This document shows, piece by piece, positions 1 through 5,361 of a stretch of 9,939 nt of DNA. The first letter of the stretch is position 1. Every line of letters begins with the position of its first letter. The stretch spans positions 1 to 9,939 of the forward strand of contig CAIPWS010000065.1 in NCBI GenBank assembly GCA_903868845.1, in the 5' to 3' direction. This DNA is from an uncultured bacterium (GTDB lineage Bacteria > Patescibacteriota > Minisyncoccia > Phycocordibacterales > PALSA-1337). The notes under the pieces are model-generated. The model did no database searches. It saw only the letters and a list, made by a program, of their open reading frames with translations, and was not told the DNA's origin. Position numbers and translations under genes: made by a program.

Positions 1-199
1 AACCACCCATGATAGGGGTGTTGGCTTTGTAGGCATGAGATCCGAGTTTTACTAGTTCAGTCTTGGGCTCTTTTATCAGATGGAACTTGAAAAGCATGCG
101 TGTCAAAAGGGGTGCCCAAAGGAAGGCCAGAATGGTCCCAGCCAGCGCAAAACCCATAATATAGGCCAAATCAGCCGTACCTTGCAATATGGTTAACAT
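1..199 (-). CDS. mraY: Phospho-N-acetylmuramoyl-pentapeptide-transferase (MraY), N-terminal part
   Basis: Only the first 66 codons are in the window; the gene continues past base 1. MraY is an integral membrane enzyme that transfers phospho-MurNAc-pentapeptide from UDP to undecaprenyl phosphate, giving lipid I in peptidoglycan synthesis. The visible part has a hydrophobic first membrane segment (about residues 10-30, rich in A, L, I, F) and then, at residues 55-66, SHAYKANTPIMGG, which matches the family signature around HxxKxxTPTMGG. The distance from the start to this motif (about 66 residues) suits the family. The start is the ATG at 197-199, as no other good in-frame start lies upstream. 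There is no Shine-Dalgarno sequence. A TGCTATTAT extended -10-like box ends eight bases before the ATG, so the gene may have its own nearly leaderless promoter besides read-through from the peptidase gene 27 bases upstream. Family assignment rests on this one motif and the context, but the motif is distinctive. Confidence 0.85.
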   Translation of the reverse strand, partial: MLTILQGTADLAYIMGFALAGTILAFLWAPLLTRMLFKFHLIKEPKTELVKLGSHAYKANTPIMGG

Positions 200-226
200 C
201 CAAAAAATAATAGCACAAAAAGGGGT

Positions 227-997
227 CTATAACCAGTTTAGACGACGAATAAGGACGTCATAACCTGACATTTTGGAGTGAAGATTTATCTCTGACCAGG
301 CACATTCCAAGATGTTTGTATTTTCAAGATTCTTATCACTACCAAGATTGATGATATCTATATATCCTTGTCTCAGACCTGTTCCATATACACCATCTTC
401 TGGGTACGCATTTGCATGAGCATAATATATTTTTTGAGGTAATGAATTTTGAAAATCGACTGCACTCACAACAAGTATGTGATCTCTTTCATTTGTTTTG
501 GAAAGCATGGTTATCATGTCACCGGGTTGAATATCTTTGAGCTTCACGATGCTACTATTTTTGTCATTTGCCAAAGTTGAGACATTACAATTTTCCACAG
601 GCCTAAGTAGGCTGCGAACTTTTCCAAATAAGCCGTGCGTATTTACAAAATGAATATTTTTGTCGAGGCTACCTTCACCGCGTTCTTCACTTTCTGCATT
701 TAGAATATAATAAGCTAGTCCAGAGCAGTCTATACCTATGTTTTTGTCTGTCAGATATTTTTTCAATGATTCACCAGTCAAAATATCTATAGCAACATGT
801 TCTTTGTTCAGGCTCGCGGTGACTTCCTCGTAAATATCTTTTGGACTTCCTTTTCCCACATAGGCTCGTAGGGCTCCGCGTGCGCGTGTAGTCTTATTGT
901 TGAAATAGGGAACATTACAAACAGCTTTTCCGACTGCAAAATTCTTGTATTGATCTATGACTGACAAAGCTCGAAGTGAAAGTGTTTTTGTATTCAT
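227..997 (-). CDS. NlpC/P60-like cysteine peptidase/amidase domain protein
   Basis: This 256-residue protein looks like a papain-fold (NlpC/P60 or CHAP type) hydrolase. The marks are GIDCSGLAYYIL with the putative nucleophile Cys91, a PGD turn at 158-160 (family PGDLV), His173 in RDHILVV as the candidate catalytic histidine, and His194 in YYAHAN as a possible third residue. The N-terminal 80 residues are basic and polar (TTRARGALRAYVGKGSP) and match no domain I know. I see no signal peptide or membrane helix, so it seems cytoplasmic, unlike most wall-cutting NlpC/P60 enzymes. The start ATG at 995-997 has AGGA 12 bases upstream, inside the last codons of the ATP-grasp gene, which ends 4 bases before; the two are almost certainly co-transcribed and perhaps translationally coupled. 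A ligase plus papain-like hydrolase upstream of mraY suggests paired formation and cleavage of an amide bond, possibly on a wall precursor. The substrate is unknown. Fold call fairly sure, function not. Confidence 0.7.
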   Translation of the reverse strand: MNTKTLSLRALSVIDQYKNFAVGKAVCNVPYFNNKTTRARGALRAYVGKGSPKDIYEEVTASLNKEHVAIDILTGESLKKYLTDKNIGIDCSGLAYYILNAESEERGEGSLDKNIHFVNTHGLFGKVRSLLRPVENCNVSTLANDKNSSIVKLKDIQPGDMITMLSKTNERDHILVVSAVDFQNSLPQKIYYAHANAYPEDGVYGTGLRQGYIDIINLGSDKNLENTNILECAWSEINLHSKMSGYDVLIRRLNWL

Positions 998-1001
998 ATG
1001 T

Positions 1002-2285
1002 TTAATTCGTCCTCATTTGTAGTGCGTCCGCGATTTCCTTACCACGAGAATTTAGTTTGAAGTGCGATTCCATTATACCTTTCATGCTCTGAATGCGTAA
1101 TTGATCTTCGTTGTACTCAGTATTTGGATATTGTATAACTTTGTATCCAGAAAGTTGAAGGGCTCCTATGACATCATCTGCGATGAAGTTTGACTGAGTG
1201 GAAGTTTGACCTTTTGCAACACGCTTTATGATCTGAGCACCGTCGTTTATGTGGACTATGGGAGACTCTATCTTTTCTCCAAGCAAAGCTTTTATATATG
1301 CCTCAAATATAGTGATACCAACAACTCCACTACGGCGATTTTCTTGTTGTAGGAAAGATTCGAAAGTTGTAGATGCGGGTTGGCGAGCATTGATCTCGAT
1401 CAGATATATTTGTCCTCTTTCATCGTCGCGTATGACATCTATTCCACACATGCCACACCAACCATCCTTCGCCATCTTCTGACCTATTTCTCTAGCCATG
1501 TCGGATATGGTGTCTATCTCTTTATCTGAAAGTAGGGAATGTGTCAGGCTCCAATCATTTCCAATAGTACTAAAAGGATTTTCTGTAAATGGGGGCATAC
1601 CAGTTATCTGGTAACTTATATTTCCTGTATAGACATCGTCTTTCGTGACGACTATGTTCAAAGTAAATGAAGGGCCGCGAACAAATGAAGTTGCTCTAGC
1701 CATCCTCTCTGGAAATTTCGCTTGAATAGCAGCGAGTTCTTCGTTTGAGTTTACAAGTGAAGTGCTGTCGCCGGTATGTCCGTGTGCCCATTGGATAACG
1801 AGTGGCTCCTTCGACCATTTCATATCTTTCGTGGCGCAGACGATGTGTGGAGGCAAATATTTCACTCCAAGTTCACCGAGCCATTCTACTGCGGATATTT
1901 TGTTTTCTATCTTTTCTGCCAAATCCGCAGAAGGGTTCAGCAGGTGCCAACCTTTTTTCGTGGCGATAGACTCGATGAGTTTATTGCATTTGAATACAAG
2001 TATGGAACGATCTTTCGTCATAAGCTTTTCCATGACGGGTGTCTCTAGAAGCTGGTTTGTGTCCAACAGGTCATGTACCTTCAATGACTCTGTGGCCATG
2101 GTTCTGCCGTCACTTATCGGATCTATCAAAGTTACATAGTCGCGGAATTGTTTTTTTACAGTTTCTGAATATTCTGTGCGATTTGTAACTATGTGGAAAT
2201 TTTCTCCAGGCATCATGCCCAAAGCGCGCTCGATGTCTCGAGTCACATATACTATTTGGCTTGTCTTATGGTCATTTTTATCCAT
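1002..2285 (-). CDS. ATP-grasp domain ligase (carboxylate-amine ligase type)
   Basis: A 427-residue protein with an ATP-grasp core at about residues 120-340. The clearest motif is YLIEINARQPAST (294-306), the E-x-N-x-R metal/ATP site of the carbamoyl-phosphate-synthase-like branch; CGIDVIRDD before it is the usual strand with an acidic end. The ATP-binding strand and loop appear as PLVIQWAHGHTGDS (161-174), where the usual lysine (VIKP-like) seems to be Gln165. Enzymes of this family activate a carboxylate with ATP and join it to an amine or thiol, often making peptide-like bonds. The C-terminal 85 residues (INDGAQIIKRVAKGQ onward) form an extra domain I cannot name. It is the first gene of the leftward cluster with the NlpC/P60-like gene and mraY. 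The start ATG has no Shine-Dalgarno sequence and follows a TATGAT/TATTAT box closely, so the leader is likely very short. Substrates cannot be read from the sequence. Confidence 0.8.
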   Translation of the reverse strand: MDKNDHKTSQIVYVTRDIERALGMMPGENFHIVTNRTEYSETVKKQFRDYVTLIDPISDGRTMATESLKVHDLLDTNQLLETPVMEKLMTKDRSILVFKCNKLIESIATKKGWHLLNPSADLAEKIENKISAVEWLGELGVKYLPPHIVCATKDMKWSKEPLVIQWAHGHTGDSTSLVNSNEELAAIQAKFPERMARATSFVRGPSFTLNIVVTKDDVYTGNISYQITGMPPFTENPFSTIGNDWSLTHSLLSDKEIDTISDMAREIGQKMAKDGWCGMCGIDVIRDDERGQIYLIEINARQPASTTFESFLQQENRRSGVVGITIFEAYIKALLGEKIESPIVHINDGAQIIKRVAKGQTSTQSNFIADDVIGALQLSGYKVIQYPNTEYNEDQLRIQSMKGIMESHFKLNSRGKEIADALQMRTN

Positions 2286-2297
2286 ATAGAGAAGTGT

Positions 2298-2306
2298 ATC
2301 ATAATA
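2298..2306 (-). promoter_or_regulatory. Promoter -10 region of the ATP-grasp/peptidase/mraY cluster
   Basis: On the minus strand the block reads TATTATGATA. It offers TATTAT (2301-2306) or TATGAT (2298-2303) as a -10 element, 12-15 bases before the ATG at 2285. A start site about seven bases downstream would leave only some 5 bases of leader. No convincing -35 is visible. The same bases form the -10 of the divergent rsmI promoter. Confidence 0.45.
2300..2305 (+). promoter_or_regulatory. Promoter -10 (CATAAT) of rsmI
   Basis: CATAAT matches the TATAAT consensus at five of six positions and lies 16 bases before the rsmI ATG, predicting a leader of roughly 10 bases. No clear -35 and no Shine-Dalgarno sequence are seen. 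It overlaps the -10 of the divergent ATP-grasp gene, so polymerase could probably occupy only one direction at a time (inference). Confidence 0.45.
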
Positions 2307-2321
2307 TGTTAGTGTGATTCC

Positions 2322-3053
2322 ATGTCTACTTTCTATGTAGTTGCAACGCCTATAGGCAATATGGAGGATATAACTTTGCGCGCCCTCAAGGTGTTGGGTT
2401 TAGTCGATGTTGTTCTGTGTGAAGATACTCGTGTCACCAAGAAACTTTTTGCACGTCACAATATATCCACCCGCGTACTTTCATATCATGCACACAGTAA
2501 AATCTCTCGTGTAAATGATGTCATCGCACTTTTGAGAGAAGGAAAAAATGTTGCTCTGGTTTCCGATGCTGGTACTCCAGGAATATCTGATCCTGGTGCT
2601 GAGTTGGTTTCTATTCTTCGTCGTGATATGGCGGTTGAACTAATTGAAGGCTTATTGAAGATTGAGTCTGTGCCAGGTGCCTCTGCTTTGACGGGAGCAC
2701 TTTCAATAGCTGGTGTGCCGTGTGCTGACTTTGTCTTTCTTGGTTTCTTGCCACACAAAAAGGGAAGAGAAACTCTTTTCAAAGAGATAGCTTCGTCAGA
2801 GCGCACATGTATTTTCTACGAATCACCACATAGAATAATGAAGACATTGGAATCGTTGGTGATGTTTATAGGAAATGTCGACGGTGCTGATGAGGCTGAT
2901 GGCGCAAAGAAAACTAAGCGTGTGACAATATGCCGTGAACTCACAAAAATATTTGAGGAGGTTGTGAGTGGAACACCTGATGAGGCGTTGGCTTATTTTA
3001 CGACTCATACAGATAAGGTGAGAGGGGAGTTTGTGGTGATTGTGAGCAATTAA
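2322..3053 (+). CDS. rsmI: 16S rRNA (cytidine(1402)-2'-O)-methyltransferase RsmI
   Basis: RsmI methylates the ribose 2'-OH of C1402 in the decoding centre of 16S rRNA, using S-adenosylmethionine. The 243 residues carry the tetrapyrrole-methylase-fold motifs in order: VVATPIGNMEDITLRAL (7-23), CEDTR (33-37), VALVSDAGTPGISDPG (77-92), PGASALTGALSIAG (118-131), GFLPHKKGR (141-149), IFYESPHR (164-171), RELTKIFEEVVSG (205-217) and RGEFVVIV (234-241). The protein is shorter than E. coli RsmI (286 residues) because it lacks the C-terminal extension, in keeping with a reduced genome. Compared with E. coli there are several extra residues before PGASA (around 101-113, RDMAVELIEGLLK) and an Asp/Gly/Ala-rich loop around 185-198. 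The start ATG is chosen because VVATPIGN must lie near the N-terminus. It stands alone, divergent from the ligase cluster, with the next gene 42 bases downstream behind its own promoter. Confidence 0.96.
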   Translation: MSTFYVVATPIGNMEDITLRALKVLGLVDVVLCEDTRVTKKLFARHNISTRVLSYHAHSKISRVNDVIALLREGKNVALVSDAGTPGISDPGAELVSILRRDMAVELIEGLLKIESVPGASALTGALSIAGVPCADFVFLGFLPHKKGRETLFKEIASSERTCIFYESPHRIMKTLESLVMFIGNVDGADEADGAKKTKRVTICRELTKIFEEVVSGTPDEALAYFTTHTDKVRGEFVVIVSN

Positions 3054-3077
3054 TATATAGTTTAAAACCTTTTCTTT

Positions 3078-3086
3078 TGTTATAAT
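3078..3086 (+). promoter_or_regulatory. Extended -10 promoter (TGTTATAAT) for a nearly leaderless mRNA
   Basis: TG-T-TATAAT is a perfect extended -10 element. Only nine bases (CAACCCACT) separate it from the ATG at 3096, so transcription should begin at about 3092-3094 and give a leader of 2-4 bases. The hexamer 17 bases upstream (TAGTTT) is a poor -35, as is common for extended -10 promoters. It probably drives the two-gene unit that follows. Confidence 0.65.
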
Positions 3087-3095
3087 CAACCCACT

Positions 3096-3371
3096 ATGTC
3101 AAAAAGACAAATCATAATGGTATTGGGAGTCTGGGTGGCTATTTTATTATTCTTAGGTTTTCCACAGGGCTGGCAAAAGATTTTGGCTGTGGCAACTGGA
3201 CTATATCTGATCATATTGGCATATTCATTGGGATCTGATGCACCGAAGACTACAGACCTGAGAGTTCCTTTCGTCGAACATAAATCTACAGAAGAGAAAG
3301 AAGCACCTGTAGCTGAGACAACACCAACATCTTCATCGGACAAATCGGTAAACGATCAACCTGTGATATGA
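3096..3371 (+). CDS. Small two-helix membrane protein of unknown function
   Basis: A 91-residue protein with two hydrophobic segments, about residues 7-23 (IMVLGVWVAILLFLGFP) and 27-45 (KILAVATGLYLIILAYSLG), joined by a short PQGWQ turn. A hydrophilic tail of about 45 residues follows, rich in Glu, Thr, Ser and Lys. I recognise no family. With two helices and a tight turn, both ends should face the same side, probably the cytoplasm (inference). Its stop overlaps the start of the DUF4015 gene as ATGA (3368-3371), so the two are likely translationally coupled and may act in the same membrane complex. No Shine-Dalgarno sequence precedes the ATG; the TATAAT box nine bases away explains this if the message is leaderless. 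Coding status is supported by the promoter, the overlap and the clean membrane pattern. Confidence 0.75.
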   Translation: MSKRQIIMVLGVWVAILLFLGFPQGWQKILAVATGLYLIILAYSLGSDAPKTTDLRVPFVEHKSTEEKEAPVAETTPTSSSDKSVNDQPVI

Positions 3372-4759
3372 GTCGCATCGTCACAGTTATAGTTACTGCG
3401 GGAATCATCGTCGCGATAGTTGCGGTGATTTTTGTAGCTTTACCAACAAATCACTTTTCTTTGTCAGATATGAAAAATAATATTGACAGCAGTGGCTTGG
3501 TTGCTACGACAACCTCAATAGCTTCAAGTTCAACCAGTATCGTTGCGACGACTACAGTGGCAACATCTACAACATCATCTACACCGTCATTTGTTGTGAC
3601 ACATATTTTGCCACCAGAAAGTGTAAAAGGAATCTATTTCACGAACTGGGCTGCTGGAACGCCTTCATTCAAAAAAAGTTTGTTCAATCTTTTGACTGGT
3701 ACTATTTTGAATTCTGTCGTCATAGACGTGAAGGACTATAGTGGCCGTATCGGTATTGAAGTCACAGATCCTGAGCTTGTGAAGATGGGTGCCGCTCAGA
3801 AACGTATTCCAGACATAAAGGAATATATCGGCGCTCTCCACGAAAAAGGTATATATGTTATTGGCCGCGTGGCTGTATTTCAGGATCCATTTATCGTGAA
3901 AGCGAAACCAGAATGGGCTATTCACGACGTGCGAACTGGAGGACTTTGGAAAGATTCTGGCGGTGCATATTGGGCAGACCCAACAAACAGAGAGTATTGG
4001 AAATACATAGTATCTATTTCAAAGGAAGCATATTCTGCTGGTTTCGACGAAATAAATTTTGATTATGTTCGTTTTCCTTCTGATGGAGCAGTGTCGAGTG
4101 CGGTGTACTCTGTGACACCAAAAGGATTTTATATTTACAAGCCGATCGTGATTGCTACGAGTACAAATATTTCAACATCGACGAACGCTAAGATTGCTAC
4201 GACTACAAAAAAGTTGGCCTCAAGTACAAAAGTGGTTGCTACAAGTACGAAGGTGGTCGCCACTAGTACAAAAGTATTTGTCACAGGAAAATCTGAAGTT
4301 ATAAAAGAATTTTTTGCTTATCTTCACGATGAACTCGACTTTCCAATTTCCGCTGATTTGTTTGGACAAACTACGAGTGATACGGGCGACATGGGAATAG
4401 GGCAGGTGTTAGAAAATGCAATGTCATATTTCGACTACATAGATCCTATGGTTTATCCATCTCATTATATAAGTGGTTTCTTGGGATATCCTAAGCCTGC
4501 CATGTATCCGTATGAAGTTGTGAAGTATGAAATGGCTACAGCCGTAAGACGATCGAAAGTGGCTTCGTCCTCACCTCTACTTATGCGACCTTGGTTACAA
4601 GCCTTCGATCTCGGAGCGATATACACACCTGAAATGGTCAGGATACAGATAAAAGCAACATACGATGCTGGACTTACGAGTTGGATTCTGTGGAATGCTG
4701 GCAGTGTCTACAATAAATCGGCTTTGTTGACGGAACCCTCTTCAAGTTTAAAGCCTTGA
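3368..4759 (+). CDS. Membrane-anchored putative glycoside hydrolase, DUF4015 family
   Basis: This 463-residue protein begins with one membrane helix (about 5-25, VTVIVTAGIIVAIVAVIFVA), probably an uncleaved anchor, then a Ser/Thr/Ala spacer (39-74). A DUF4015 putative glycosyl-hydrolase domain fills the rest (about 86-455). Seen motifs are VKGIYFTNW (86-94), VVIDVKDYSGRIG, GIYVIGRVAVFQDP, YWADPTNREYW and FDEINFDYVRFPSDG (226-240). The last, with its run of acidic residues at a strand end, is the likely active site of a TIM barrel. Towards the C-terminus lie DYIDPMVYPSHY, SADLFGQTT and GLTSWILWNAGS. The family is predicted to cleave glycosidic bonds, but the substrate is not established to my knowledge. 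An insertion of about 45 residues (263-307) of Thr/Ser/Ala/Lys/Val repeats interrupts the barrel. The start overlaps the preceding stop (ATGA). The likely role is on the cell surface, on its own envelope or on host or neighbour polysaccharide (inference). Confidence 0.85.
   Translation: MSRIVTVIVTAGIIVAIVAVIFVALPTNHFSLSDMKNNIDSSGLVATTTSIASSSTSIVATTTVATSTTSSTPSFVVTHILPPESVKGIYFTNWAAGTPSFKKSLFNLLTGTILNSVVIDVKDYSGRIGIEVTDPELVKMGAAQKRIPDIKEYIGALHEKGIYVIGRVAVFQDPFIVKAKPEWAIHDVRTGGLWKDSGGAYWADPTNREYWKYIVSISKEAYSAGFDEINFDYVRFPSDGAVSSAVYSVTPKGFYIYKPIVIATSTNISTSTNAKIATTTKKLASSTKVVATSTKVVATSTKVFVTGKSEVIKEFFAYLHDELDFPISADLFGQTTSDTGDMGIGQVLENAMSYFDYIDPMVYPSHYISGFLGYPKPAMYPYEVVKYEMATAVRRSKVASSSPLLMRPWLQAFDLGAIYTPEMVRIQIKATYDAGLTSWILWNAGSVYNKSALLTEPSSSLKP
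4217..4279 (+). repeat. Three tandem 21-base repeats coding (A-S/T-S-T-K-V-V/F)x3
   Basis: Three in-frame 21-base units (4217-4237, 4238-4258, 4259-4279) encode ASSTKVV, ATSTKVV and ATSTKVF within the DUF4015 gene. They differ mainly at third codon positions (ACA/ACG, AAA/AAG, GTT/GTC), so they are not a very recent duplication or the protein sequence is under selection. Degenerate copies extend upstream to about 4154 (ATSTNISTSTN, IATTTKK). Confidence 0.85.
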
Positions 4760-4925
4760 CTATTTCAAACTTAGTGGTAGCATTTGGTACGGAATTGATT
4801 GAGTCTTTAAATCGACCAAGTCGAGTGGGGCAAATGAGGTGGGGGATGTTCAAACCAATTTTGCAGTTGTGAAAAAACCGACATAACAAGGGTCGGGGAC
4901 TCGTAATTCCACGGAGAAACTTGCT
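4760..4925. other. Intergenic region upstream of the 98-residue gene, with a small hairpin
   Basis: I see no gene in these 166 bases. A short inverted repeat, CCGAC (4878-4882) and GTCGG (4892-4896), flanks ATAACAAGG. TTGCAG (4861-4866) and TAACAA (4884-4889) stand 17 bases apart and could be a weak -35/-10 pair for the gene at 4926; the inverted repeat would then overlap the -10 like an operator. Composition changes near 4840-4890, from A+T-rich to G-rich. Confidence 0.35.
4913..4916 (+). promoter_or_regulatory. Shine-Dalgarno sequence GGAG
   Basis: GGAG lies nine bases before the ATG at 4926. It is the only well-placed Shine-Dalgarno sequence I find in front of any gene in the window, and it fixes the start of the 98-residue protein. 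Confidence 0.65.
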
Positions 4926-5222
4926 ATGGCAGCAAATCGTAAGCAGCGTCGTGAAGAGGCGAAACAAGCAGCAGCAGTCCCGGTGGGTCAAACACCCATT
5001 CTGGACGCAGCGAAGTTGGCACCGCCGGATGAGAAGGATGCGATTCACGCATTCACGTATGAACGCCATGAAGGTGGGCCAATTCGGCTGACGTCGCTTG
5101 AACTGGTCGAAGCTCGCCGGCGGGGAGTTATTGGTGGTTCCGATCACCTACCGACTCGCTCGTCGTTAGTCGAGTTCCTGAACTCAGTTCGGCTGCCGTT
5201 AATGGCATCGTCTGCAGCCTAG
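4926..5222 (+). CDS. 98-residue protein of unknown function in a G+C-richer unit
   Basis: I do not recognise this protein. It starts with a basic, helix-prone stretch (MAANRKQRREEAKQAAA), which could bind nucleic acid or ribosomes. A proline-containing linker follows (TPILDAAKLAPPDEKD), then a compact region with FTYERHEGGPIRLTSLELVEARR and a hydrophobic C-terminus (SLVEFLNSVRLPLMASSAA). No signal peptide, membrane helix or catalytic motif is visible. By hand count the gene is about 57% G+C, against about 40% in neighbouring genes, and it uses codons such as CGG, CGC and CTG that are scarce nearby. It has a GGAG Shine-Dalgarno sequence and a strong terminator 24 bases after its stop, so it is a self-contained unit. 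Either it was acquired from elsewhere, or it is a native, strongly expressed gene with unusual composition. An overlapping frame on the other strand (4674-5147) fits the signals less well. Coding is likely but not certain. Confidence 0.6.
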   Translation: MAANRKQRREEAKQAAAVPVGQTPILDAAKLAPPDEKDAIHAFTYERHEGGPIRLTSLELVEARRRGVIGGSDHLPTRSSLVEFLNSVRLPLMASSAA

Positions 5223-5246
5223 GCGCCTCGAAAGCATTCCGCATGT

Positions 5247-5295
5247 CCCTGTCCCGTGGGCTCTTATAGCTCACGGGCAGGGTGGCGGTTTTTTT
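5247..5295 (+). terminator. Strong intrinsic terminator
   Basis: CCCTG-T-CCCGTG pairs with CACGGG-CAGGG, giving 11 G/C-rich pairs with one bulged T. It can extend inward by GGCT/AGCT (one G-T pair) around a CTTAT loop. A run of seven T (5289-5295) follows six bases after the stem. It ends the transcript of the 98-residue gene and insulates the downstream ATPase promoter. Confidence 0.85.
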
Positions 5296-5308
5296 GTTGG
5301 AGAAAAAG

Positions 5309-5317
5309 TGGTAAAAT
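5309..5317 (+). promoter_or_regulatory. Extended -10 promoter (TGGTAAAAT) for the TraG-like ATPase gene
   Basis: TG-G-TAAAAT is a good extended -10 element placed directly after the terminator. A start near 5324 would leave a leader of about 38 bases before the ATG at 5362. That leader holds CAGG at about 5332-5335, too far away to be an ordinary Shine-Dalgarno site. No clear -35 is seen. Confidence 0.5.
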
Positions 5318-5361
5318 AAGCGCAGCCCAAACAGGTATATTTTCAAACCATTACATTACAA

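Noticed and set aside
1762..2139. Open frame of 125 codons on the plus strand within the ATP-grasp gene
   Set aside because: It lies wholly opposite a frame with clear ATP-grasp motifs and shows no domain; it is an antisense shadow.
4748..4781. AAGTTT/AAACTT inverted repeat after the DUF4015 stop as a terminator
   Set aside because: Six A/T-rich pairs around a loop of about 16 bases with no T-run is too weak.
4878..4896. CCGAC/GTCGG hairpin as a riboswitch or terminator
   Set aside because: Only five base pairs with no T-run and no further conserved helices; it is kept only as a possible operator-like element in the intergenic entry.
4674..5147. Open frame of 157 codons on the minus strand across the end of the DUF4015 gene and into the 98-residue gene
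   Set aside because: It is rich in Cys, Arg and Pro, has no recognisable motif, overlaps a well-supported gene, and would run against the terminator and the Shine-Dalgarno sequence, which favour the plus-strand frame.
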